A program made the position numbers and the translations under genes. From positions 1-64,000 of the forward strand of contig JAZDJP010000084.1 in the NCBI GenBank assembly GCA_043803805.1: a stretch of DNA of 64,000 nt, read 5' to 3'. Origin of the DNA: JAZDJP01 sp043803805 (GTDB lineage Bacteria > Planctomycetota > JAZDJP01). This document shows positions 7,119-15,883 of this stretch, piece by piece. The first letter of the stretch is position 1. Every line of letters begins with the position of its first letter. Under the pieces are notes generated by a model. The model was not told where the DNA came from, searched no databases, and was given only the letters and a program-made list of their open reading frames with translations.

Positions 7119-9602
7119 ATGGCGTCCGAAACAACCGTACGGGATGTGCGCGTCAGTATCCAGCTCGATCCCGATTCCATCGTCCAGAGTTACGCCCGGT
7201 ATCTCAAGTGCGCGCTGGCGAAAGATAAATACAGCGCCACCCGCTACGACCGGTTCCTCTCCTTCTCGCGCGCGGTCCGCGAGAGCATCATGGCCCGGTG
7301 GATCAGCACCCAGCAGGCGTATCACCGCCTCAACACCAAGCGCGTGTATTATTTTTCGCTTGAATTCCTCATTGGCCGGTCGCTCCTGAACAACATCATC
7401 AATCTGGGTCTCGATGGGCCGTGCCGGGAGGCCTTGAAGCGTCTCAATCTCGACTGGGACGAATTCCTCGAGGTCGAGGTGGAGGCGGGGCTCGGCAACG
7501 GAGGCCTCGGGCGTCTGGCGGCGTGTTTTCTGGATTCGATGGCGACCCTCGGCTATCCCGGCGTGGGGTACGGCCTCCGCTACGAGTACGGCATTTTCCG
7601 GCAGACGATCGTGGACGGTTCCCAGGTGGAGGAGCCCGACAACTGGCTGCGCCTGCGGTATCCGTGGGAGGTGGATCGGCCGGAATTCGCCTTCCCCGTG
7701 AGTTTCGGCGGGTGGGTGGAGTCCGATCCCGGCGCGGGCCCCGGGCGCTACCGCTGGGTGGACACCCGGGTCGTCACCGGAATGCCCTACGACATTCCCG
7801 TCGTCGGTTACGGCGGCAAGACGGTGAACAACCTCCGCCTCTGGTCGGCCCGCTCCGGCCAGGAGTTCGACCTGGACGACTTCAGCAAGGGCGATTACGC
7901 GGCGGCGGTCGAGAAGAAGATGTCGGCGGAGAACATCACGAAGGTCCTGTATCCGGACGACCGCGTGTACGCCGGGCGGGAACTGCGCCTCTGCCAGCAG
8001 TACTTCCTGGTTTCCTGCTCCCTCCAGGACATCCTCCGCCGGCACAAGAACGACAAGAACCCGATGGCCGCCCTCCCGGACAAGGTGGCCATCCAGATGA
8101 ACGACACCCATCCGTCGCTGGCCGTGGCGGAACTGATGCGGCTTCTGGTGGACGCCGAGGGGCTTCCGTGGGAGGAGGCCTGGCGGATCACGACGGCCAC
8201 GTGTGCCTACACCAACCACACGCTCATGCCGGAGGCCCTGGAGACCTGGCCGGTGGACATGTTCGAACGGCTTCTCCCGCGCCACCTTCACATCATCTAT
8301 GAAATCAACCGGCGTTTTCTCGATGACGTGTCCCACCGTCATCCCGGCGACGGGGCGCGTCTGGAGCGCATGAGCATCGTCGGGGAGGCGCCCTACAAGC
8401 ACATCCGGATGGCGCATCTGGCGACGGTGGGGAGCCATTCCGTGAACGGGGTCTCCCGCATCCACTCGGAACTTTTGGGGAAGCGTCTCCTTCCGGATTT
8501 TCACCACTTTTTCCCGAAGCGGTTCAACAACAAGACGAACGGCATCACCCCCCGGCGATGGCTGGCCTTGTGCAACCCGGGACTTTCCCGGCTCATCACG
8601 GAACGGATCGGCGACGGATGGATCACGGATCTCGACAAACTCGCGCGTCTGGAACCGGCGATCGGGGAGATCGCGTTCCGGCGCCGGTTCCGGGAGGTCA
8701 AGCATAACGCGAAGATCGCGTTTGCCGACTACATCCATCGGACCGTCGGCGCGACGGTGGATCCCGCCAGCCTCTTCGACATCCAGGTGAAGCGCATCCA
8801 CGAGTACAAGCGTCAGCTCCTGAACCTTCTTCACGTCATCGTTCTTTACCTGCGTCTCCGGGACAAACCGGACCAGGAGATCGTTCCCCGGACGTTCATC
8901 TTCGGGGGGAAGGCCGCGCCCGGCTACTGGATGGCCAAACGCATCATCCGGGCCATCCACGCGGTGGGGGAGACTCTCGATGGCGACCCGGCCGTGAATG
9001 GCCGGCTCAAGGTCGTCTTCATCCCGGACTACCGGGTGTCTCTGGCCGAGAAGATCATCCCGGCGGCGGACCTCTCCGAGCAGATTTCGACCGCGGGGAT
9101 GGAGGCCTCGGGGACCAGCAACATGAAATTCGCCCTGAACGGGGCGCTCACCATCGGGACCCTGGACGGGGCCAACATCGAGATCATGGAGGCGGTGGGG
9201 CCCGAGAATATTTTCATCTTCGGGCTTGAGGCCAGCGAGGTGGAGGATCTTCTGGAGTCCGGGAAGAATCCGGGGTGGGAGGTTTATCAGAAGGACCACG
9301 AGATCCGCCGGGCGGTGGATCTCCTTTTCGCCGGTCATTTCCCCGGGATGGACCGGGAGTGCCTCGAACGCCTCCGTCACACCCTGCTCATCCAGCCGGA
9401 TCGTTTCATGCATCTGGCGGACCTGAAGGCCTATGTGAAGATCCAGGAGAAGGTGAGCGCGCTCTACCGGCGGCCGGACGAGTGGTCCCGGCGGGCCCTG
9501 TTCAACGTCGTTCGCATGGGCCGTTTCAGCTCCGACCGCACCATTCGCGAGTACGCCAAAAAAATCTGGGGTATCGAGCCGGTGAAGGTGACGAACGTCT
9601 GA
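7119..9602 (+). CDS. glgP: Glycogen/starch phosphorylase
   Basis: This is an 827-residue glycosyltransferase family 35 enzyme that releases glucose-1-phosphate from alpha-1,4-glucan using phosphate and PLP. The hallmark EASGTSNMKFALNG is intact, with the PLP-binding Lys at about residue 670. Other family blocks are present (AWRITTATCAYTNHTLMPEA, RFNNKTNGITPRRWL, DIQVKRIHEYKRQLLN). Length is normal for the family. ATG 7119 is chosen because GGGGGGGGAGAAGG lies directly upstream and the ~30 residues encoded further upstream are not conserved. The gene is monocistronic between the palindrome and tRNA-Leu, with its own promoter. No other glycogen genes are in the window. Confidence 0.96.
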   Translation: MASETTVRDVRVSIQLDPDSIVQSYARYLKCALAKDKYSATRYDRFLSFSRAVRESIMARWISTQQAYHRLNTKRVYYFSLEFLIGRSLLNNIINLGLDGPCREALKRLNLDWDEFLEVEVEAGLGNGGLGRLAACFLDSMATLGYPGVGYGLRYEYGIFRQTIVDGSQVEEPDNWLRLRYPWEVDRPEFAFPVSFGGWVESDPGAGPGRYRWVDTRVVTGMPYDIPVVGYGGKTVNNLRLWSARSGQEFDLDDFSKGDYAAAVEKKMSAENITKVLYPDDRVYAGRELRLCQQYFLVSCSLQDILRRHKNDKNPMAALPDKVAIQMNDTHPSLAVAELMRLLVDAEGLPWEEAWRITTATCAYTNHTLMPEALETWPVDMFERLLPRHLHIIYEINRRFLDDVSHRHPGDGARLERMSIVGEAPYKHIRMAHLATVGSHSVNGVSRIHSELLGKRLLPDFHHFFPKRFNNKTNGITPRRWLALCNPGLSRLITERIGDGWITDLDKLARLEPAIGEIAFRRRFREVKHNAKIAFADYIHRTVGATVDPASLFDIQVKRIHEYKRQLLNLLHVIVLYLRLRDKPDQEIVPRTFIFGGKAAPGYWMAKRIIRAIHAVGETLDGDPAVNGRLKVVFIPDYRVSLAEKIIPAADLSEQISTAGMEASGTSNMKFALNGALTIGTLDGANIEIMEAVGPENIFIFGLEASEVEDLLESGKNPGWEVYQKDHEIRRAVDLLFAGHFPGMDRECLERLRHTLLIQPDRFMHLADLKAYVKIQEKVSALYRRPDEWSRRALFNVVRMGRFSSDRTIREYAKKIWGIEPVKVTNV

Positions 9603-9638
9603 CCGTCTTGCGCGGGAATGGACGGGACAACCGGACGA

Positions 9639-9723
9639 GCCGAAGTGGCGGAACTGGCAGACGCGCATGGCTTAGGACCATGTGGCTTTGGCCGTGGGGG
9701 TTCGAATCCCCCCTTCGGCACCA
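9639..9723 (+). tRNA. tRNA-Leu (anticodon TAG)
   Basis: The acceptor stem GCCGAAG/CTTCGGC closes with an encoded CCA (9721-9723). The anticodon stem is CATGG/CCATG with loop CTTAGGA, so the anticodon is TAG at 9673-9675. A long variable arm (class II) and the T-loop GGTTCGAATCC are present. It begins 36 bp after glgP. Confidence 0.95.
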
Positions 9724-9730
9724 TATTTTG

Positions 9731-9758
9731 TTGAACGACTGCCGTTGATTGGTAGAAT
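9731..9758 (+). promoter_or_regulatory. Putative promoter for tRNA-Ile
   Basis: TTGAAC (9731-9736), a 16-bp spacer, TAGAAT (9753-9758). It lies between the two tRNAs and would give a leader of about 65 nt. Confidence 0.4.
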
Positions 9759-9830
9759 CAAGCAAGAGTTCAAGATGAGTTTGAACGGCAAGAGATGATC
9801 CTGATTTGATTTGTGGAAAGAGGTAAAAAA

Positions 9831-9904
9831 GGGCTTGTAGCTCAGTTGGCTAGAGCGCACGCTTGATAAGCGTGAGGTCGCTGGTTCAACTCCAGCCAGG
9901 CCCA
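9831..9904 (+). tRNA. tRNA-Ile (anticodon GAT)
   Basis: The acceptor stem is GGGCTTG/CAGGCCC (one G-T wobble). The anticodon stem is CACGC/GCGTG with loop TTGATAA, so the anticodon is GAT at 9865-9867. The T-arm GGTTCAACTCC is present. CCA is not encoded, in contrast to tRNA-Leu. Confidence 0.95.
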
Positions 9905-9995
9905 TGAGTTTTTTCGGATGGTCCGACACGATGAGCCGAAACCGACGCCGCTCCGGAGGAAACCCGGGGCGGCGTCTTGCTTTCCGGAGGTGAGC

Positions 9996-12155
9996 ATGGC
10001 GATTCCCCGGTCGGCGGTGGCGCGGGGGGCGGCCGGGTGCGCCCCGGCGGGGGATTGGTGGAAGCGTCCGCTGGCCATCCTCGCCCACGCCTACGAACCC
10101 ATCCCGCGGGAGCACCTCGCGGATCCCCGGGCGCTCGACCGGCTCGTGCGGTGGAAACGGTCCCTCGGGTTCGACGCGGAGCATCTCCTGCTCAACGGCT
10201 CGATGCTCGAGGGCGGGGCGGGGGGGGACGATCCCCGGCGGTATCTTTTCAAGAACCGCCACGGCTGCGCGGTGGATTTCCTGGCCCATTACCTGCCGCA
10301 GGCGAAACGCCGGGGGATGCGGGTCATCGCCTATTTCAACGTCCACTGGTTCAAGCCGGGTTCCTTCCCGGCGGATCACTTCATGGTGGACGCGGCGGGG
10401 AAACCGAAAATCCTCTATGGCAATGGGAATGCGGTCTGCCCGAGGGGGCCCTTCCGGGCGTGGGCCGAAGGGTTGGCGGAGGACCTGGGGGAATACGCGA
10501 TTGACGGCGTTTTTCTCGATGGGCCGCTGCAGGACCGGTGCTGGTGCGCGGCCTGCCGGGGGGAATTCCAGTCGCGTCACGGCGCGGCACTTCCGGCGAA
10601 CGCGGGCGGATGCCCCCCGGCGCTGCTGCCCGCCTGGACCGGGTTCCCGGCGGACGGCGCCATCGGGTTCGTCCGGGCGTTCGCGCGCGGGTTGCGGAAA
10701 CACAACCCGGCGGCGCTGCTTTACATCAACGATATCGCCGGCGGTGGGGACGGGGTGGTGGCCGCCGGGACGGCGGACGTGACGAATTTCGTGGGGGCGG
10801 AGGGCGGGTTCATCGGGTACGGGCCTTTGTCCAACGACAATCCCTTCCGCCCGTCGGTCGAGGCCCGGGTGCTCGCGGCGCGCGCCCGGGGGCGTTCCCG
10901 CGTCATCTTTTCCGATTGCGGCTACAAAAAATACGACTACCACGCCCATCCCCGGGCGGAAATCGCCTGGATGTACGCCGGGACGGTCGCCCACGGCGCC
11001 AACCCCTGGTTCCTGATTTTCAAGCACGCCCTGAAGACGGAGGGGGTCCGCACGGCCCTGCGGTTCAACCGGTTCATCCGGGACCACCGGGACGCGCTCG
11101 AAAACGGCGAATCCCTGGCTACGGCGGCGGTGATCCACAGCCCGCTCAACGTCACGCTCGCCGGCACGGTGAAGGGCGGGTCGGGGGACGACGTGGCGAA
11201 GCGGGAGGGGGGGGCGGCGAAAATCGCCGTGCCCCGCCACGGCGACGAATTCATCGGCGTCTGCGCGGCCTTCGCGCGGAGCGGCCATCCCTTCGACGTG
11301 CTGGAGGAATCCAATTTGATGGAAACGGGGATTCCGCCGCGGATCCGGCTGCTGGTGCTCCCGGGGGTGGGCGCGATGGCCGATCCCGTCGCGGAGGTTC
11401 TCCGGAAATTCGTCGCCGGCGGGGGGCGGATTCTCGCCACGTTCGACAGCTCCCTTTTCGATGAAGAGGGGCGGCGGCGCGACGATTACGCCCTCGCGGA
11501 CGTCTTCGGGGCGCGGGCGGACGGCCCGCTTGCCGGCCCGAGCCGGCTGGATTACGTGAACGCGGCGGGGCGGAATTTCCTCACGCGCGGAGTGGGCCAG
11601 CCGGTGCTGCCCTGTTCCGAGTACTGGTGGCACATCCGGGCGGCGTCGGGGGCGGTTCCTCTGCTGCATTACCACGAAAAGATGCCCCGCCGGTACGCGA
11701 GCCTCACGCCGGCGTCGGGGCGCCCGGCCGCGATCGCGAATTCCTTCGGCCGGGGGAAGGCGGTGTTTCTCCCGGCGGCCGTCGGCGAATTATATTACCA
11801 CTATCACTTCCCCGACTGGCGGCGGATTCTCCTGAACGCGGCGGCCTGGCTCGCGCCCGCCCCGGTCTCCCTTTCGGCGGGGGATGATTTCGTCGAGACG
11901 GCGTTGCGGCGCGGGGCGGACGGCTCGGTCGCGCTCCATCTCATCAACTACGCCTCGGGGGTGCGTCCGGCCGGCCGCGCCATTCCGTTCGGGCCTCTGG
12001 ACGCGCGCGTCACGGTCCCGGCCGGATTCCGCACGCGGTCGGTGACTCTGGCCATGGCCGGGGGGAAGACCGCGTTTCGCCAGCAGGGGCGGGTGGTGGC
12101 GTTCACGGTGAGGCGGCTGGAGGAGTACGAAATGGCGCTCCTCCGCGGCGACTGA
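9996..12155 (+). CDS. Large glycosidase-like protein (TIM barrel plus GATase-like domain), function unknown
   Basis: This is a 719-residue protein with no clear signal peptide. Residues ~20-330 look like a TIM barrel of the uncharacterised GHL6/beta-galactosidase-like type: YFNVHWFKPG, IDGVFLDGPL and the cysteine cluster CWCAACRGEF, which recurs in that group. Residues ~370-560 resemble the glutamine-amidotransferase-like 'trimerisation' domain of GH42-type enzymes (IRLLVLPGVGAM, FVAGGGRILATFD). The last ~130 residues are beta-rich. I infer a carbohydrate-active enzyme; catalytic acids are not assignable by eye. ATG 9996 has GGAGG 5 bp upstream; the frame extends to 9918 without conserved sequence. 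Very GC-rich codon use. Confidence 0.6.
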   Translation: MAIPRSAVARGAAGCAPAGDWWKRPLAILAHAYEPIPREHLADPRALDRLVRWKRSLGFDAEHLLLNGSMLEGGAGGDDPRRYLFKNRHGCAVDFLAHYLPQAKRRGMRVIAYFNVHWFKPGSFPADHFMVDAAGKPKILYGNGNAVCPRGPFRAWAEGLAEDLGEYAIDGVFLDGPLQDRCWCAACRGEFQSRHGAALPANAGGCPPALLPAWTGFPADGAIGFVRAFARGLRKHNPAALLYINDIAGGGDGVVAAGTADVTNFVGAEGGFIGYGPLSNDNPFRPSVEARVLAARARGRSRVIFSDCGYKKYDYHAHPRAEIAWMYAGTVAHGANPWFLIFKHALKTEGVRTALRFNRFIRDHRDALENGESLATAAVIHSPLNVTLAGTVKGGSGDDVAKREGGAAKIAVPRHGDEFIGVCAAFARSGHPFDVLEESNLMETGIPPRIRLLVLPGVGAMADPVAEVLRKFVAGGGRILATFDSSLFDEEGRRRDDYALADVFGARADGPLAGPSRLDYVNAAGRNFLTRGVGQPVLPCSEYWWHIRAASGAVPLLHYHEKMPRRYASLTPASGRPAAIANSFGRGKAVFLPAAVGELYYHYHFPDWRRILLNAAAWLAPAPVSLSAGDDFVETALRRGADGSVALHLINYASGVRPAGRAIPFGPLDARVTVPAGFRTRSVTLAMAGGKTAFRQQGRVVAFTVRRLEEYEMALLRGD

Positions 12156-12172
12156 AGTTCCTCGTTTCCCGG

Positions 12173-12201
12173 GCGGCGGGGAGCCGGGTCCGGTCCGCCG
12201 C
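12173..12201. terminator. GC hairpin between convergent genes
   Basis: GCGGCGG (12173-12179) and CCGCCGC (12195-12201) form a 7-bp stem between two convergent stop codons. No T-run is seen on either strand, so terminator function is only suggested by position. Confidence 0.3.
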
Positions 12202-12210
12202 GCACACGGA

Positions 12211-12540
12211 TCAGGCCAGCGCCCGGTCAATCATCGCCTTGAACTTCGCCTTGCTCTCCGCCCCGACGATCTTGTCCACGAGTTCCCCGTTTTTGAACAT
12301 CAGGATGCTCGGGATGGAGGCGATACCGTGGCGGGCCGGGATGTCCTGGCTGTTGTCCACGTTGCACTTGCCGACCTTGACCTTGCCGGCGTACTCCTTC
12401 GCCAGTTCCTCGATGACGGGGCCGACCATGCGGCAGGGGCCGCACCACTCCGCCCAGAAGTCCACGAGGACCGGGATTTTGGATTGGGCGACCTCCGCCT
12501 CGAAATTGGCGTCGGTGATTTCCATCGCGGCTCCGGCCAT
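12211..12540 (-). CDS. trxA: Thioredoxin
   Basis: This is a 109-residue protein with the active-site motif WCGPC inside FWAEWCGPCRMVGP and the cis-Pro segment SIPSILMFKNGE, both standard for thioredoxin 1. It reduces disulfides in cytoplasmic proteins. The start at 12540 is supported by GGAGG 5 bp upstream on the minus strand (TAAGGAGGATGCC before ATG). It is the last gene of a minus-strand run M50 protease, trpS, scpA, trxA, and is 10 bp from scpA. Confidence in the family is very high; the trxA symbol is by similarity only. Confidence 0.95.
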   Translation of the reverse strand: MAGAAMEITDANFEAEVAQSKIPVLVDFWAEWCGPCRMVGPVIEELAKEYAGKVKVGKCNVDNSQDIPARHGIASIPSILMFKNGELVDKIVGAESKAKFKAMIDRALA

Positions 12541-12550
12541 GGCATCCTCC

Positions 12551-13666
12551 TTATGACGGGAAAGGGGTTGGTTTCGGTGGGGATTCCAAATCCGCTTCGA
12601 CGGCCGGCGGCGTGTCGGGGAGGGGCTGTGGAACGATCCCGGTGGCGGGTGGGTTGCCGGCGGCTGATGGTTGGCTTCCCTCCGGCGGCACGGCCGGATC
12701 GGCCAGGCGCAGTCGGATCTCGTCGCCGTTGGCGATCCAGACGCGGACCTTCGCCTGGCGGACGAGTTCCAGAAGCGCCAGAAGCGTCCCGATGATGCGG
12801 ATCCGGTTCCGCCCCTCGTCGAACAGATCGGTGAACCGAAGTTCCCCGGTCTTCCCCAGCCGTTCCTGGATGAACACCATGTAGGTCTCGATGGGGGTGC
12901 GGTCGTCGAAGATGTGGATGCCGCCGTGGAAGGCCGTTTCACGGAGGAGTCGCGCGAACGCGACGGTGAGGTCCCACGCCGTGGCATGCAAAACGAGGGG
13001 GGTGCCGTCGCCCTCGTCCGCCGGCGGGGGGGCGAACCCCCGGGCGAAGCGTTTCTCGCGGGCGAGGAATTTCCCCTCGAGGAACAGGGCCGCCTCCTTG
13101 TAGCGCTGGTAGACGAGGAGTTGTTTCACCAGTTCCCCGCGGGGGTCTTCCTCCTCCTCGTCCCCGGCCGGAGGCTCGGGGAGGAGCATCCGGCTCTTGA
13201 TTTCCATGAGGTGGGTGGCCAGCACCAGGAAGTCCCCGGCCAGGCCGATGTCGAGCGTCTTCTGGCGATTGAGGTAGTCGAGGTACTGTTGGGCGATGAG
13301 GGCGATGGGGATGTTGAGGATGTCCACCTCGTTTTCCTTCACGAGGTACAGGAGGAGGTCCAGGGGGCCCGAGAATGTCGGCACGGTCACGGGATGGCCC
13401 ATGTCGGAATTGGATGGAGGAGGAACGCGATGGGCCGGGGGCGGGGTGACCGGAGTCGCGGGTGTTGGATTCGTGATTGCGGAATCCGGGGCTTGCGCGG
13501 TGCGTGGCGGGTTCGCGGGAGGGGTGTCGGCAACGGCGGACGCGGAATTTTCCACGGGCGCCGGCGGGGTGTCCAGGACGACCGGCGGAGGGTTCCCGAC
13601 GGCCTCTCGCCCCGGCTCCACGGAAGGCGGGGGCGGCGCGGGGATGTCTGTGGTCGGTTCCGTCAT
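12551..13666 (-). CDS. scpA: Segregation and condensation protein A (ScpA)
   Basis: This is a 371-residue kleisin subunit of the SMC-ScpAB condensin that helps chromosome segregation. The core starts around residue 95 (VTVPTFSGPLDLLLYLVKENEVD) and runs through LATHLMEIKSRMLLP to a winged-helix C-terminus (GELRFTDLF, IGTLLALLELVRQAKV). It is longer than the usual ~250 residues because of a Pro/Ala-rich N-terminal tail of ~90 residues and a Pro-rich C-terminal tail of ~45. A later start (Met within NSDMGHPVTV) would remove the N-terminal tail. The partner scpB is not next to it; thioredoxin occupies the downstream position. Confidence 0.9.
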   Translation of the reverse strand: MTEPTTDIPAPPPPSVEPGREAVGNPPPVVLDTPPAPVENSASAVADTPPANPPRTAQAPDSAITNPTPATPVTPPPAHRVPPPSNSDMGHPVTVPTFSGPLDLLLYLVKENEVDILNIPIALIAQQYLDYLNRQKTLDIGLAGDFLVLATHLMEIKSRMLLPEPPAGDEEEEDPRGELVKQLLVYQRYKEAALFLEGKFLAREKRFARGFAPPPADEGDGTPLVLHATAWDLTVAFARLLRETAFHGGIHIFDDRTPIETYMVFIQERLGKTGELRFTDLFDEGRNRIRIIGTLLALLELVRQAKVRVWIANGDEIRLRLADPAVPPEGSQPSAAGNPPATGIVPQPLPDTPPAVEADLESPPKPTPFPS

Positions 13667-13678
13667 GGGAATTTCCTG

Positions 13679-14647
13679 TCAGCGGAGCCCCACGGCCTCG
13701 CGTACCTTGTTCATGGTGTCCTGCGCCACGGCCCGGGCTCGGGCCGCCCCGTCCGCCAGGGCCTGCTTGACCGGCGCCGGGTCGGTCAGAAATCGCGTCC
13801 GGGCCTCCCGAAACGGCTTGAAATGTTCCAGGATGAGTTCCAGGAGCCGTTTTTTCACATCCCCGTAGCCGAGTCCTCCCGCGCGATAACGCGCGGCCAT
13901 CGCCTGGCGTTCGTCGGGAGAGGCAAATAATTTAAAAAGCGTGAAAAGATTGCACCGGTCCGGGTTCTTCGGGTCCGCCATCGGCGTGGAGTCGGTGACG
14001 ATTCCCATCACGCGTTTCCTGATGGCGGCCTCGGGGGCGAAGAAATCAATCGTGTTGCCGTAACTCTTGCTCATCTTCTGGCCGTCCGTCCCCGGGATCA
14101 CGGCCACCTCCGGGCGGATGCGGGGCTCGGGGATGACGAAGACCTCCCCGTACCGATGGTTGAATCGTTCGGCGATGTCCCGCGTCATCTCGAGATGCTG
14201 TTTCTGGTCCTGGCCGACCGGGACGAGGTTGGATTGGTAAATCAGGATGTCCGCCGCCATGAGCACCGGGTAGGCGAAGAGGCCGTGATTGGCCTCGAGT
14301 CCCCGGGCCACCTTGTCCTTGTAGGAATGGGCGCGTTCCAGGAGCCCCATCGGGGTGACGGTGGAGAGGATCCAGGCGAGTTCCGTCACCTCGGGGATGT
14401 CGGATTGCCGGAAAAGGTTCGCCTTCGCCGGGTCGAGTCCCAGGGCCAGGTAGTCCACCGCGATCGCCTCATTGTTCTGGCGCAGGACGCTCGCGCCGTC
14501 GGAGGAGGTGAGGGCGTGGTAGTCGGCGATGAAGAAGAAACATTCGTTTCCTTCCTCCTGCATCGCCTTGTACTGGACGATGGCGCCGAAGTAATTGCCG
14601 ATGTGGAGGTTGCCCGAGGGCTGGATGCCCGAGAGGATGCGCGCCAT
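13679..14647 (-). CDS. trpS: Tryptophanyl-tRNA synthetase
   Basis: This is a 322-residue class Ic aminoacyl-tRNA synthetase that charges tRNA-Trp. The HIGH-type signature is in SGNLHIGNYFGAI and the KMSKS loop in GQKMSKSYGN. Length and order of motifs are normal for bacterial TrpS. It lies 1 bp after the M50 protease gene and 12 bp before scpA, so it belongs to the same minus-strand operon. Nothing unusual was noted. Confidence 0.97.
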   Translation of the reverse strand: MARILSGIQPSGNLHIGNYFGAIVQYKAMQEEGNECFFFIADYHALTSSDGASVLRQNNEAIAVDYLALGLDPAKANLFRQSDIPEVTELAWILSTVTPMGLLERAHSYKDKVARGLEANHGLFAYPVLMAADILIYQSNLVPVGQDQKQHLEMTRDIAERFNHRYGEVFVIPEPRIRPEVAVIPGTDGQKMSKSYGNTIDFFAPEAAIRKRVMGIVTDSTPMADPKNPDRCNLFTLFKLFASPDERQAMAARYRAGGLGYGDVKKRLLELILEHFKPFREARTRFLTDPAPVKQALADGAARARAVAQDTMNKVREAVGLR

Positions 14648-14648
14648 G

Positions 14649-15254
14649 TCAGATTCCCATGAAATGACCCATGACCGAGAACATATATTCCACGGCCGGC
14701 GTCAGCCAGCCGGTGAGCAGGAGGGCGAGCACGATGACGAGGCCGAAGGGTTCGAGCCGGAGGAGGGCGTAGGCTTGCTCCCGGGGAAGAAGTCCCATGA
14801 GGATTTTGGATCCGTCCAGGGGCGGGATCGGGAGGAGATTGAACGCCGCGAGGATCAGGTTCAGGTAGATGCCTGCGATCAGGATGGCCGGAAGCACTCC
14901 GCTTCCGGTTCCCGGCGCCGCCAGAAGCGCCAGGCGCAGGACGAGGGCGAGGAGCACGTTGGCCCCCGGTCCGGCGAGGGCGATCCACATCATGTCCCGG
15001 AAGGGATTTTTCAGGTTATAGGGATTGACGGGCACGGGCTTCAATCCGCCGAAGGGGAACCCCGCGGTCCAGTAGAGCATGGCGGGCATCACGAGGGAGT
15101 AGAACCAGTCCAGATGGGGCAGGGGGTTGAACGTCAGCCGTCCCGCGTGCCGCGCCGTCGGATCCCCGAGGAAATCCGCCGCGTAGCCGTGGGCCATCTC
15201 GTGGAGGATCACCGAGAAGAGAAAGAGGGCAAGGATGACGGCGCCGACAAACAT
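14649..15254 (-). CDS. Membrane metalloprotease, site-2 protease family (M50)
   Basis: This is a 201-residue integral membrane protein. It has the zinc site HEMAH near residue 17 within the first helix (LFSVILHEMAHGYAADFLG) and a second conserved block DGSKILMGLL (third zinc ligand) near residue 150. This is the short YwhC-type S2P-like family that often precedes trpS and scpA. Substrates are unknown. Met 15254 is preferred over an upstream start at 15317 because AAGGA lies ~6 bp upstream and the extra residues are polar and not conserved. It is the first gene of the minus-strand operon. Confidence 0.88.
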   Translation of the reverse strand: MFVGAVILALFLFSVILHEMAHGYAADFLGDPTARHAGRLTFNPLPHLDWFYSLVMPAMLYWTAGFPFGGLKPVPVNPYNLKNPFRDMMWIALAGPGANVLLALVLRLALLAAPGTGSGVLPAILIAGIYLNLILAAFNLLPIPPLDGSKILMGLLPREQAYALLRLEPFGLVIVLALLLTGWLTPAVEYMFSVMGHFMGI

Positions 15255-15458
15255 GCATTTCCTTTTCGCTACGCGTGAGAAAGCAGAGATGGTAAACGGG
15301 GGGGGTGGGGGAGTCAAGGAAAGACACCTGGAAGGAATGATGAATGCGGAATGATGAGTGATGAATGAAGAAGACGAAAGGGCGAATTCGGAAATTACAC
15401 CGGCCCCTCATCCGTTTGGCGTCTGGCATCGGGCGTGGGAGGCGGGTACAATCACGGC

Positions 15459-15716
15459 ATGGAGCCGGGGTTTGTCTGTCCCAACTGTGGCGCGCCGGTG
15501 CCGGAACGGGCGAAGGCCTGCCCGGAATGCGGCTCGGATGAAAAAACCGGCTGGTCCCCGGATACCCTGTACGACGGCCTGGACCTGCCGGATCTTGATG
15601 ACGCCGGGACGTCGGGCGCGCCGTCCGGCCGGACCCGCCGGTGGCTCCTCGTTGCCGCCGCCATCCTGGCGCTTCTCGGCATGCTCTGGTTCCTTCTGCG
15701 CCAGACGGGGGGATGA
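15459..15716 (+). CDS. Small zinc-ribbon membrane protein (copy 1)
   Basis: This is an 85-residue protein. The N-terminal zinc ribbon has two CxxC pairs (CPNCGAPVPE and CPECGSDEK). A linker (GWSPDTLYDGLDLPDLDD) leads to one C-terminal transmembrane helix (RWLLVAAAILALLGMLWFLL). Function is unknown; such proteins are usually annotated as zinc-ribbon domain proteins. A diverged second copy lies 0.8 kb downstream at 16544-16780. A TACAAT box at 15447-15452 lies just upstream of ATG 15459, but no convincing -35 was found. Confidence 0.75.
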   Translation: MEPGFVCPNCGAPVPERAKACPECGSDEKTGWSPDTLYDGLDLPDLDDAGTSGAPSGRTRRWLLVAAAILALLGMLWFLLRQTGG

Positions 15717-15736
15717 CACATGATACGCAGAAGATC

Positions 15737-15760
15737 GTCATGCGGTCATGACGTCATGAC
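15737..15760 (+). repeat. Octamer tandem repeat (GTCATGAC)
   Basis: Three 8-bp units follow each other: GTCATGCG, GTCATGAC, GTCATGAC. The unit is itself palindromic. It lies in the 167-bp spacer upstream of the PIN gene. The rest of the spacer holds the shared 22-bp motif at 15795-15817 and a promoter. Confidence 0.7.
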
Positions 15761-15847
15761 GCGAAATCTCCGATTCCGGGAACACGGAGCGGAAGGGAAA
15801 AGTGGTATATCAAGACCGGTTTTCCTGATCCGGGCGTTTCATAATCT

Positions 15848-15876
15848 TGGCCGGGGCAAGAATGGCGTGGTATAAT
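15848..15876 (+). promoter_or_regulatory. Promoter of the PIN gene, likely leaderless transcript
   Basis: TTGGCC (15848-15853), a 17-bp spacer, TATAAT (15871-15876, perfect -10). Transcription should start at about 15882-15884, which is the ATG itself, so the mRNA would have little or no 5' leader. No Shine-Dalgarno sequence precedes the ATG. Confidence 0.6.
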
Positions 15877-15883
15877 AAATTCG

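Noticed and set aside
7020..9668. 882-codon open frame antisense to glycogen phosphorylase
   Set aside because: Long antisense frames are expected in GC-rich codon usage; it has no ribosome site, reads as low-complexity Arg/Pro/Val sequence, and the sense gene is certain.
9672..11675. 667-codon minus frame opposite the glycosidase-like gene, running across two tRNAs
   Set aside because: It crosses both tRNA genes and has no recognisable motif.
9831..12155. Genomic island integrated at tRNA-Ile
   Set aside because: No integrase, no second copy of the tRNA 3' end, and the region holds one gene with normal GC-rich codon use.
12156..12210. Strong rho-independent terminator between the convergent genes
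   Set aside because: Only a 7-bp GC stem without a T-run is present; kept as a low-confidence hairpin.
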